From contig CM052362.1 of assembly GCA_028551475.1 (NCBI GenBank), positions 5,207,354-5,271,353 on the forward strand: a stretch of 64,000 nt of DNA, written 5' to 3'. The notes below the pieces were generated by a model that did not search any database, was not told the DNA's origin, and was given only the letters and a program-made list of their open reading frames with translations. This DNA comes from Casuarina equisetifolia. Its lineage: Eukaryota; Streptophyta; Magnoliopsida; Fagales; Casuarinaceae. The translations under genes were made by a program, and so were the position numbers. Positions 35,082 to 46,358 of this stretch are shown here, piece by piece. Within the stretch, counting starts at the first letter, position 1. The number at the start of each line of letters is the position of its first letter.

Positions 35082-38000
35082 ATGGAACTAAGCACTAACA
35101 GGATGATTAGTTTGAATGGAAGAAACTATCATGTTTGGAAGGGTAAGATGGAAGATTTGCTTTATGTGAAGCATTGGCACTTACCGGTGTTTAGTGAAAC
35201 TAGACCAGATAGCATGAGTGAGGCCGATTGGACTCTTGAACATAAAATTGTATGCGGGTTCATTCGACAATTTATAGATGAGAATGTTTTGAATCACATT
35301 AGTAAAGAAACACATGCTCGGACTCTATGGAACAAACTTGAATCTTTGTATGCTCGAAAGACTGGAAATAATAAGATGTATTTGATGAAGCAACTTATTA
35401 GCTTAAAATACAAAGATGGGCAATCCATATCTGATCATTTGAATGAGTTTTAGGGAATGTTAGATCAACTTTCAGGCATGAATATGAAGTTTGAAGATGA
35501 AGTACAAGGACTTTGGTTACTTGGTACTTTACCAGAATCTTGGGAAACATTTCGTATGTCAATGAGTAACTCTGCTCCCAATGGTATTGTCACTACGGAT
35601 TTTGCCAAGACTAGTATTTTGAATGAAGAGATGAGAAGAAAGAGTCAGGGTTCTTTGTCTCATTCTGAAGCTTTGGTTGTTAAAAATAGGGAGAGAAGTC
35701 ATAGTAGAGGTCCGAGAGGTTATAACAAAAGTCAAAGTAAGTCTAGATCATGGCATAAAAATGTGGAGTGCCATCATTGTGGTAAGATGGGTCATATCAA
35801 GAAAAATTGCTTCCAGCTGAAAAATGAAAAGAAAAATGGTAAAGGTAGAAATGAGAAGAAGAAAGTTAATGAAAGTGAGGAGAAGAAGGACAACAATGAT
35901 AATGATCGAATTGCAGCAACTACTAATGAACTTGTTATTGTGTGCTATGATGATAATGTGAATTTTGCAAGCAATGAGACAAGTTGGGTAATTGATAGTG
36001 GTGCTTCTCTTCATATTACTTCCAAGAGGGAGTTCTTTACTTCTTATACTCCTGGAAACTTTGGCACATTGAAGATAGGTAATGATTGCTTGGCTAAAGT
36101 TGCAAGTATGGGAGATGTATGCTTGGAGACTCGTAATGGATCCAAGTTGGTTCTCAAGAATGTTAGACATGTACCAGAAATTCGCTTGAATTTGATTTCT
36201 ACCGGACAACTTGATGATGAAGGTTTTTGCAATATCTTCAATAATGGACAATGGAAACTTACTAAGGGTTCATTAGTTATTGCTAGAGGCAAGAAAGAGT
36301 CTTCTTTGTATTTATTTCAGGCCAAGATTTCCAAGAACATTTGTAATGTAATGGAAGATAGGAATGCAAGTGCTTTATGGCACAAAAGGTTAAGTCACAT
36401 GAGTGAGAAGGGCATGAATGTGTTGGCAAAGAAGAACTTGTTATCTAGGATTAAGAGTGCAAAACTTGAGAAGTGTGCACATTGTTTAGCTGGAAAACAG
36501 AAAAGGGTTTCATTCTATAGTCACCCTCCTTCAAGAAAATCAGATTTCTTGGAGTTAGTACACTCAAATGTTTGTGGCCCAGTTAACCCGAGGACGCTTG
36601 GTGGAGCATCCTACTTTGTGACCTTTATTGATGACTACTCAAGAAAGGTTTGGGTTTATGTTTGATGTCAAAAGATCAAGTGCTAGATGTGTTTAAGTAG
36701 TTTCAAGTTTCAGTAGAGCGGCAAACTGGAAAGAAGTTGAAATGCATTTGATCAGACAATGGTGGTGAGTACATTGGACCATTTGATAAGTATTGTAGGC
36801 AACATGGTATTCGACATCAGAAGACACCTCCAAAAACACCTCAAATGAATGGTATAGCGGAACGAATGAACAGGACATTGGTTGAGAGAGTTAGATGCAT
36901 GATTTCAAATGCTAACTTGCCAAAGACATTTTGGGGTGAGACATTACTTATAGCAACTTATGTTATCAATCTATCTCCAACTGTTACTTTAGATGGTGAT
37001 GTGCCAGATAGAGTTTGGTTTGGCAAGGATGTTTCCTAAAACCATCTAAGAGTATTTGGTTGCAAAGCATTTGTTCATATTCCAAAGGGTGAGAGGTCTA
37101 AGTTAGATGTCAAGACACGAGAATGTATATTTCATGGTTATGGTTCTGATGAATTTGACTACAGGTGTTATGATCCAGCTGTGAAGAAAATTGTGAGGAG
37201 TCGTGATGTTGTATTTTTTGAGAATCAAAATATAACAGATATTGGCCAAAGTGAGAAGAATATGTCACAAGGCTCTAAGATTGGTATTGATATTGATCTA
37301 ATTCCTTTAAATGATTTACAGCGACAGTTGCCAGAACAAGTTGAGAGTGATATTCAGCATGATGTTCAGGATTAGGTTCAGAATGACCAATAAGGTGTAG
37401 ATAATAGTGACACTCAGACAAATAATGTTGTTGATGTTCAGCAAAATCCATCTTTAGTTCCACCATTGAGGAGGTCTACTAGAGGTCGCCATCCATCCTC
37501 TAGATACTCCACTGAGGAGTATGTATTGTTGACTGATGCAGGTGAGCCTGAGAGCTTTGAAGAAGCTGCAGAGGATGTGGACAAGAAAAAATGGGTTGAT
37601 GCAATGCAAGATGAGTTGAAATCTTTGCATGATAATCAAACATTTGAGTTGGTGACATTGCCAAAGGGCAAGAAAGCTTTGAAGAATCGTTGGATTTATA
37701 GATTGAAGCATGATAAAAATTCTTCACAACCCCGATACAAAGCCAGACTAGTTGTTAAAGGTTTCAGTCAGAAAAAGGGAATTGATTATGATGAGATTTT
37801 CTCACCTGTTGTGAAAATGTCCTCAATTCGAGTGGTTTTGGGATTGGCTGCTAGTCTTGATCTTGAAATTGAGCAAATGGATGTAAAGACTGCTTTTCTT
37901 CATGGTGACCTAAATGAAGAAATTTATATGGAGCAACCAGAGGGTTTTAAAGAAAAAGGTAAAGAGAACTATGTTTACAAGCTAAAGAAAAGTTTATATG

Positions 38001-39031
38001 GCTTAAAACAGGCACCGAGACAATGGTATCAAAAATTTGAGTCTTTTATGGGGGAGCAAGCCTATAAGAAGACAAATTCTGATCATTGTGTGTTTGTGCA
38101 GAAGTTCTCAGATGATAATTTTATCATTCTACTACTTTATGTAGATGACATGCTTATAGTTGGTAAGAATGCTACAAGAATTGAAAAGTTGAAGCAGGAG
38201 TTAAGTAAGTCATTCTCAATGAAAGACTTAGGCTCAATGAAGCAAATTCTTGGTATGAGAGTTAGTCGTGACAGAAAAGCCAAGAAGTTGTGGTTGTCTC
38301 AAGAAGAGTATATCAAGAAAGTGCTTCAGAGGTTTTGTATGGATAAAGCTAAAGTGGTGAGCACGCCTCTTGCTACACACTTTAAGCTTAGTAAGAAACA
38401 ATGTCCTGTAGATGAGGAAGACAGAAAAGTAATGGAAAGAGTTCCTTATGCTTCGGCTGTTGGTTGTTTAATGTATGCAATCATTTGTACAAGGCCAGAT
38501 ATAGCTCATGCAGTTGGAGTAGTTAGCAGATTTACTTTTAATCCTGGAAGAGAACATTGGAATGCAGTGAAGTGGATTCTAAGGTATCTTCGAGGCACTT
38601 CTAGTTTGAAACTTTCATTTGGGAGTGATAAGCCTATTCTTGTGGGATATACAGATTCTGATATGGCAGGAGATATTGATAATAGAAGATCTACTTCAGG
38701 CTACTTGATTAAGTTTTCAGGGGGAACTGTGACATGGCAATCAAGATTACAAAAATGTATTGCTCTATCTACAACAGAAGCTTGTAAAGAGTTGCTTTGG
38801 ATGAAGGAATTCATAAAAGAACTTGGTTTTGTGCAAGAAAGGTATGAGTTATTTTGTGATAGTCAAAGTGCTATACGTCTTGCTAAGAACTCTACGTTTT
38901 ATCAAAGATCAAAGCATATCGATGTAAGGTATCATTGGATACGAGATATCATGGAAACTAAAGAGGTTGTACTTGAAAAGGTACATACTGAGGATAATGG
39001 TTCTGATATGATGACAAAGGCTCTATGGTGA
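35082..39031 (+). pseudogene. Broken gag-pol of copia C
   Basis: The ATG at 35082 starts GAG; then a CCHC knuckle (CHHCGKMGHIKKNC, near 35770), protease DSGAS (near 35995), gag_pre-integrase, integrase (about 36380-37100), reverse transcriptase (from about 37560) with YVDD near 38139, and RNase H (to 39031). Lesions: stops at 35451, 36698, 36749, 37037, 37373 and 37391, and a frameshift with stop near 36663. The first catalytic Asp of integrase is Asn (VHSNVCGP). A short in-frame loss in RNase H leaves STTEACKELLW (near 38779) where family members carry about eight more residues. The 521-codon frame from 37466 still covers reverse transcriptase. It cannot move on its own. Confidence 0.94.
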
Positions 39032-39113
39032 GAAAAATTTGAGTTTTGTCAGCATGAGGCCGGTTTGGATTGTGCTTGAGAAATGGACATATGGAATCTC
39101 CCTCATTTAGGCT

Positions 39114-39125
39114 GGAAGGGGAGAA
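39114..39125 (+). other. Polypurine tract of copia C
   Basis: GGAAGGGGAGAA directly before the 3' LTR; it primes plus-strand DNA in LTR elements. Confidence 0.85.
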
Positions 39126-39126
39126 T

Positions 39127-39813
39127 TGTTGGGTTGGTCCAGCCTATATTCGGGGACTTATTATTGGGTCCAATTAGGGTAATGTGGCCCTAAGGTTTAA
39201 AAGGAAAAATATAGGGTTTTTTCTTTAAGAGAAAAGGTGAGTGGCCGTCAAAAGAAAAAAGAGAGAGAGAAAATAAAAGAGCAGAATTTCACAGGAATTA
39301 GAGGCCCTGCGCAGCAGTTGATCAAACGTCTGATCAAGGTCGATCTGTGGTCTGATTGAGCTGATTTTTGTCAATAGGTTCGGGATTGGGTGTTCTTCAT
39401 TGTGTACGGTTGGATCATCGTTTGGAGCTCTTGAAGTCAGCAGATTGTGGTCGAAAATCTGGGTGATATTTCTCCAACTTCTCTTGATTAAGTTGTTGTT
39501 TACAACTTGTTTCTTCACTATTTATTGGTGATTCTATTATTGTTAAATCAGTGAATCTTAGTCCTGTTGCTATTGTTAAGGACTTGATTGGGTTGTAACC
39601 TAACGATTGATATAGTGGAGATTTGGGTGGACTCCGTGATCGGTCCCGTGGTTTTTTATCCTTCACATTGGAGGAGTTTTTCCACATAGAAATTCTTTTG
39701 TGTTGATTGTGATTTGCTTATTTTACTTGTGATTCAAATACATCGTTGGTGTTTTAGTATTTCCTCATAGGTTCAATCAAAGTAGGAAACTTTATACGTC
39801 CTTTTTCCCTTCA
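39127..39813 (+). repeat. 3' LTR of copia C
   Basis: Same ends as the 5' LTR (TGTTGGG...CCTTCA), followed by the duplication AATGT. About 30 differences from the 5' copy by eye, three of them transversions and one an indel. Confidence 0.95.
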
Positions 39814-39818
39814 AATGT

Positions 39819-40250
39819 CAGGAAAAAGACAAGGGAGAAATTGAAGTAGAGACCTTGACTTGGAATAATTAGTTTTCTATTGAATAAAGGGAATGAAAAA
39901 GAAAAGAGGGGATTCATAGTTAACAACACATAACAAGGTACATTTTAGAAATACCTTTTGTAAAAATGGCTACTTCAATAACGGAGCGTTTTTACTATCA
40001 CGTGGGAGACTTAAATGATATCGGTTTTTACCCCACTGCTAACAAGCTTTTCTGATTCAACCATCAGCTTATCCATATGTTTGGAGAGGAAGAAACAAGG
40101 TAAAGGTGTGAAAGAAACTACTAGAAGAAAAGGCCCTTCAATTTATAGGGTATCGGCTGACTTTGAGGTTACATGAATTGCATCTTCCTTTGTTTCCTTC
40201 CTGCATAAAACGAGAAATGGAATACACTTAGCGGTACTTTATCTCAAAAA
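39819..40250 (-). other. Remainder of P2, distal to copia C
   Basis: It continues the alignment with P1 (20230-20640) after the copia C insertion. It keeps the TTTTGTAAAAATGGCT stretch that P1 lacks and P3 has. No gene. Confidence 0.65.
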
Positions 40251-41558
40251 TAAATAAAAAAAAGGAGGCCTGGTTTTATGGAATCAAAATTAGGGATAAA
40301 ACTTAAACAGTAATTGTATTAGTTAAAGGTTTTTAAGTTATTTCTAGGTATGAATTGAAAATTCAATGGTCTTATGTGATTTGGTAAAGTTGTCATAATA
40401 ATCAAAAGAAAGAAATTATCATAATGAGAAAAAGAAAGAAATGGAACTCTCATTTTACTTCTCTTTTGCTTTGAGATAAAGAGAATATTAAGATTTCTTC
40501 TACCCCATGGAGTTCGCGTAATATTTACCGATATATTGCATGGCCTTTTCCTTGGTTCTTCCTCTATCCAAACACGATCAGTCCAACGGTAGACAAATTT
40601 TTATCGATTATCACAAAGTTTTGATTTTATGAATTAAATGACTATAATGTCTAATGTATGAAAATTTTTAAAGGGTCAATTCTTTTGGAGAATATTGGCC
40701 ACCCAATATTATCATGGCTTTCTCTATCAAGTTAGCATCAATGCAAATGTTGAAGTCTACACATTGTGAGAAGGCCTTAAGATATGTCATGAATAGAATC
40801 AAGTACCTCATATTATTGAGTTAAATTCCTTTTATTGAGTACAATTCTTACTTAAAAAATGGAGGATACCTTGGAAATTGGAGCATATCATTCGTGAGTG
40901 TCTATTAAGGATGTGCAACATGTCTATTGAAAAGGAAATGTAGCTACAAATTGTCTTGCCAATTATAGACATGTAATTTAGAATGTGAGACTTGACTAGC
41001 CCGGTTTACTACTCCACCCATGCTTAGTTATTTTCATGGAGAATCAATTAGGCTTAGGTAATTATAGGTTATTATAAAATTAAACATATTTGTTATCCAA
41101 GGTATTTCATACTTTCATTTTTGTATTTCGTATAGTTGTTTGATATGTAATGTTTCACCATTTTTAAAAGGTCAAGCTCCTACCTTACCTTTTAACTTAT
41201 CTGAAGTATGGTTATTACTTTCAATTTTGTTTTGTATAAAGAGAAAATTAAGACTTCTTTTACCCCCATGAAGTTTGTTAAGGTGCTTGGATTCATCCCA
41301 TATTGGAAAGAGAGAACATAAACCTAGACCCTATAAGTGGTGGCTCTCCCCTTTCTCCTAAGGCACTTTTCAGGGACAATTAAGGAATTAATTAAAATAG
41401 TATCAAAGTCATGGGACCCATTACCTAATATGATTCTTTCTGCATCTTCTATTTGTCTGCCAATAAAATTATTTTTCATTGTACAGAAGGGATATGTTAA
41501 GGATGTGGCTCCCCCTTCCTCCTAAAGCATCTTTTGGAAACGATTATAAGATCACTTA

Positions 41559-41842
41559 ATAAAGTTCATGTGATATTTATTAATATATCATATGGGCTTT
41601 TCCTGGGCTCTTCCTCTGTCTAAACGTGGACAATATTATCCCTGATCAGTCCATCAGTAGGCAATTTTTTATTGATTCTCGCAAAGCTTCGATTTTATCA
41701 ATAAAGTTCATGTAATATTTATTGATATATTATATGGCCTTTTCCTTGGCTCTTCCTCTATCTAAACATGGAGAATATTATCTCTGATCAGTTCATCATT
41801 AGTCAATTTTTTATTGATTATCGCAAAGTTTCGATTTTATCA
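41559..41842 (+). repeat. 142-bp tandem duplication
   Basis: Two copies start ATAAAGTTCATG at 41559 and 41701 and end CGATTTTATCA. Related diverged copies lie near 40512, 20850 and 21840, so the unit is an older dispersed repeat that was amplified again here. Confidence 0.88.
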
Positions 41843-42796
41843 ACTAAATGATTATTACGTCTAGTGTATGGAAATATATATAGGGCCAGTTCTTTTAGAG
41901 AATATTGCCCATCCAATGTGCATATTGATGCTTAAAGACCCATCAAGATGCATGTATCTTTGACACCTAGACTCTTCTATCTTCCTTTTTCTTTTTTGTC
42001 TTCTTTCGTTGCTCTCTTTATCTACTTCTTATATTCCAGTTTGTGCTTTCTCCATGTAGAAAGTCACAGCGACAGTTTCTTTTAACACTGCATTTAGACC
42101 GAAAGCAGCACCGTTACTTTTATTACCACTAAATTCATTTCCGCATATATCATATAAGGATGTTTCAATCAAGATCTGAATTGTAGTGTGATTCGTGACT
42201 GCCTCACAGGAGTAGATCTACAATCGGTGACTTCAAAAGTAGTCCGTTTTAAAGTTGGAAATAAGAAAACAAGTAGATAATTACCCTTGGCTTTCAATCC
42301 CCTATGAAAAATGAGATTTCAAAGTTTTTTTGAAATATTTTCATTTTTAGACCGTTTTCGAATTAGTTCAATCAATTATATTATCCCTTCAGATTTTAGT
42401 AGGAGCCACGTAAATGTTAATAATATTTTTTGCTATTTAAAAAAAAGGTTAAAAAAGAGGCATAAACTAAAATTTAGGAAACAAGACCTGGTTTGATGTA
42501 GGACAATTCATTAATATGAAGCAAATTTGTAAAATTGATATGAATGAGAAAGAAATGGATTTTAGCCATCACAAACTCAATCTTCTACTCGTACTTCTAG
42601 CGTATAATTGACAGATGTGGTTTTTTTTTTTTTAAGAAATACAAGCAATACTCTAACAAATTTTATTATGAATATTAAGGATGGTGTAATAACTATACAT
42701 TGTACAATTACAAAAGGTAAGACATAAATTTAATCCTTACAAAATAAATTCACTATAACAATTACTACAATCCAAACAATTAAAATAAACAAAGCA

Positions 42797-43083
42797 TTTT
42801 TAGCTTGCATTTATTATATGGACATAACAAAATAAAAAAAATGATTTTAGAACAAAAAAATTGACATTTCAATCACGTTTGCTAAACTAAGGAAAATTAT
42901 ACAAGAAAGAGCTTTTTTATTTCAAAATATAAAATTCTCATATAAAATGTCATTTTAACTAAGCTTTAGGAGCTTTCAACCTCTATTTTTTTTATAATTT
43001 TCATAATTTTTATAATTTTGAAGTATATTCCTATGCATTTATGTACTACTTTTTATTAATGCATACTTACATTTTCATTAAAT
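42797..43083 (+). mobile_element. 5'-truncated LINE, 3' end
   Basis: It is flanked by the 15-bp word AAAATAAACAAAGCA (42782-42796 and 43084-43098). Unit 1 has the empty site near 22850. Its sequence resembles the LINE at 23785-24394 (TTTTTAGCTTGCATTTAT, then GACATTTCAATC, then AAGGAAAATT). It is 287 bp with no usable frame. Confidence 0.88.
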
Positions 43084-44182
43084 AAAATAAACAAAGCAAA
43101 TGTAAATATTATTAAGGATAGCATATAAACCTAACCCTATGGAGTACCCCTTTTCTTTTTTCAATTTTGTGTGTTTTGCTTGGATAGTTACTGTAATGTT
43201 TAGTTAGTACATTCTAGATCTTTAGTGATAGATTTTAGTTTGTATCAAAATGCAAGTCTAATTAAAGTTTAACATATATTTATGCCAAAAAAACTTAATA
43301 TTAGAACTTATTTAAATGAAAGTTTTTTCTCTTTTTCCTTGCGTTAACTACCTCTAAAAGTCTTATACTATAGTAAAAAGGTTAAGGTATTCAACCACTT
43401 CCATATTCCTTCATGAGTAGTTTGCCTATGAGGTTGTAGCAGTGGTTAGATTATCCTTTTAATGGTTGGTAAAAGTTATAAAACACCTCTCTAATCATAC
43501 AATTCTTTTTTTATATTTTCTTGTTACATTTCTTAAAATATTTTGTAACAATCTCCTAAAGCAGTAATTGATTCTTTCAGATGGATGTTTTAGAAAATGG
43601 ACTCACATCAAACGAAATAATTAAAAAAGGAATAACTAAACACTGAAATTATTATTGAGAAATCCCGAAAGTTAGAGGATGGTTTTTAAACAAATCTCAA
43701 GGTAGTTATGCGTATTTTTCTGTTTCAAGGACAATGCATACAAAATACAAACCGCGAACCATACTTTGAATCCACTTTTATTTGTTTAAATCATCATATT
43801 CCTTTATCGTTCTCCATCTCAAGGCCATCAACACAACTAAAAGTTATGGCACTTATGTAATAAACGAAGTCTCTCTCTAGAATCCATTAGTTCATCTCCT
43901 ATATTTATAAAAGTACATCCTTGGTCTACAATTATATATGCCCATTTATGAATTAGGATATTACAAATTTTTCACTTAACCTAATTGTTCCATTAATTCT
44001 ATCTAGGGTCATTTGCTCAAGCCTCACAACAAGAAGTAACAACCTTTCAAACTATGTTGGAGATTATGTTTTGGGAAATGAAGTTTAATTGAGAATTGTC
44101 CATTATATGGTGTGTTGAGCCATATTATATCCATTCCTAAGGAAGTAGATATCAAGCATCAAAACAAAAGTATAAAGACAAA

Positions 44183-44523
44183 ACAAACAAAAGGAACATC
44201 AAAATAAGGTTGTAAAGTTTCTTAAACTTTCTTTCTTAATATGTATCTATTATATATGGTTTGAACAAAATTACAGATGTTTTTAAAATAAGGCTATTAA
44301 AATACCAACGTTATTAGTTAGATAAAAAAAAATAGTATATAGGAAAAGCATCTCTATTTAGGAACATCAAACACTCTTAGGAAAATATTTTATTGTACTA
44401 TAGTTAGAGAATTTTAAACTTAATTTTCTCTAAGATGAATTGTAATACTAGAATATGCTCTTAAGCTTTTGTATTCTCTTATTTTTTTAATGAATAAACT
44501 CACATCTTCATAAATAAATAAAA
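44183..44523 (+). mobile_element. LINE-like 3' end
   Basis: Unit 1 (near 26110) lacks this stretch. It ends with TTTTTTAATGAATAAACTCAC and an A-rich ATAAATAAATAAAAAA tail, as in plant LINE 3' ends. The edges are approximate because the flanks are A-rich. Confidence 0.6.
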
Positions 44524-45002
44524 AAGATTAATAATTACGTTATCTTTTTTTTTTTTCTGGACATCCATTGTCTTCATGTATATCATGAAGTAAAAACATG
44601 TCAGCAACGGATTACTGCAATCTTCTATTCCTTACATGCCATTATGGTTATGAATATTGGTGTTGGTTTGATTGATGATTTAATTTTGCATCAGTCACCA
44701 GTTTGTGAAATACAGAATAGAAGACACCATAAAGAGAACAAAAGGGGAAGGATTTCGTAAGATTAGTATGGAAGTTGCAATTTTTTAGTTAAAAATCCCA
44801 ATATAATGAATCTCTTCTCATGATTTCATTTTTAAGGGAAACAAACCAATAGAGTGTGCCTCTCAAACTCTAGGACTAAGATGAAGAAAAAAAGAAGAAA
44901 TAAAAGCGAATAAGGAAAACTAATAAAATAAACTACTTATGTTGCTCTTTAAAGTTCCTAATATTCTATTGATCATTTAACACAATCAAACACAACAATA
45001 TG

Positions 45003-46358
45003 TGATAACTCTATTTTATAGAGTTATTTTAGATATTTTAAGATATAAATAATATAAATTTTATAAGATAATATTTAAGTTTTGATATATTTATATAAAT
45101 TTGTGTTATTTATGCAGTAAATCTCAAAAGAATAAAAGAAAGAAAAAAAAAAAAGCTACAAGAAGGCAACGTGTACAAATCCAAAAGAAGAAAGGAAATG
45201 GACAAAAAAGAGGACAAGGAAGAAAATAAAAGAAAAGATCAAAAAAAGTGAATTATGAATGGAGTAGGTTAAGGACACGTTGTCAAGGAGGAGAATCTTA
45301 GGGTACGCATCCCAAGACAGAATGTGATTAGGAGAAAACGGAAAGAGAAGAAGGCGCCGCACAGGAGAGAGAAAAAGAAAAAGAAAAAAGGGAGAAACCG
45401 TGTGTTGCCGCCGGAACAAAGAAGGAAAAGAAAAAGATAAAACCAAGGAAGAAACATAGGCGCAAAAGCTTCTTTCTATTTTTTATCATTTTTGAATTGT
45501 AGAAATTTTGTAAAGAATTCTTAAAGAAAAGATAGTATGGTGACAACTTTCTTACTTTTTTATTTAAGATGTTTTGCTTAATTTCTATTATTATTTTGGT
45601 TTTGTTTTTCATTATGTTCTAAACTTCTTTTGTTAGAACGAAGATGTAGCCTAATTATATTGATGTGAATTTTATAAGTTTTTATGTTTTGTAAGATATT
45701 TTATTTATGTGAGTTATATATTATTATGTTTAATGCTTTTAAATGATTGGCTACCACTTGAATGATGTAATGTGCATGTTAGAGACTAAAAGATAATAAT
45801 ATACAATTATTTTTTATAATATATAACCATGAATTAAATGTGGATAGACATATACCATGTTATTTGTGTGGCTTTTGGTGATAAGATGATCGAAAGATTT
45901 ATTGTAAACCAAGAATATTCATAGATCCTAATGCATTTGGTTTGTTTCAATTTACATATAGAGATATAGTGAATTAATGAACTAAATAGGTTTACTATAC
46001 CTAGACATAAGATAGTAAATAAATTAGAAAGTTTCGTCATCACATAGGTAATATCATTCTTGTAAACATAAACTATAAAAATTCATATCTAATAGTTATG
46101 GTGAAATCAGAAGCTCTAACATGTTTCTCATCTTGATTTTTCCTACTTGGATTCAATTTTAATTAGTCTAGAGTTTTCGTTTTAAAAATTTTAAATTTAA
46201 ATCATCAACAATATTTTGATTTGCTAGATAAATTTTAGGATTAATTTATCATTAATACTTAATTAGTTTAGTATTTACCAATCTTCATGGGACGATACTT
46301 TTCTTATCATTATATTACTTGTTCGACATGTTCACTTGCATATAAATTTCACCGAACA
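45003..46358 (+). mobile_element. Solo LTR, hairpin-ended family, copy 2
   Basis: It begins TGATAACTCTATTTTATAGAG, ends CACCGAACA and is 1356 bp. The 5-bp duplication ATATG flanks it (44998-45002, 46359-46363). Unit 1 has the empty site CAACAATATGAATCC (near 4640). Frames inside it are chance frames in A/T-rich sequence. Confidence 0.92.

Larger units (their letters stand above)
34340..39813 (+). mobile_element. Ty1/copia retrotransposon C, Tork/Tnt1-like, complete but disabled
   Basis: It is 5474 bp with LTRs of 688 and 687 bp, a primer site, a polypurine tract and the 5-bp duplication AATGT (34335-34339, 39814-39818). Copy 3's upstream region has the uninterrupted site near 58490. The polyprotein resembles tobacco Tnt1 in order and wording (for example LWHKR, HMSEKG, WRLTKGSLV-type stretches), so I place it in the Tork lineage. 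By eye the LTRs differ at about 30 positions (about 4%), almost all transitions. It lies upstream of the WAK gene in the opposite direction. Confidence 0.96.
40251..44640. other. Spacer Y, copy 2 (no recognisable gene)
   Basis: It aligns with 20721-26215 of unit 1 minus the 2.2-kb insertion there. It carries a 142-bp tandem duplication and two LINE 3' ends. A degenerate small LTR with a primer-site-like word (AGTATCAAAGTCATGG near 41400) may be present. Open frames such as 41337-41525 are not kept in unit 1. Confidence 0.6.

Noticed and set aside
35748..36251. 167-codon minus-strand frame
   Set aside because: It is antisense to the gag and protease region of copia C and shows no domain.
45156..45612. 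Phe/Leu-rich minus-strand frames resembling membrane proteins
   Set aside because: They lie inside a solo LTR and read the complement of A/G-rich sequence, which gives Phe, Leu and Ser by composition alone.
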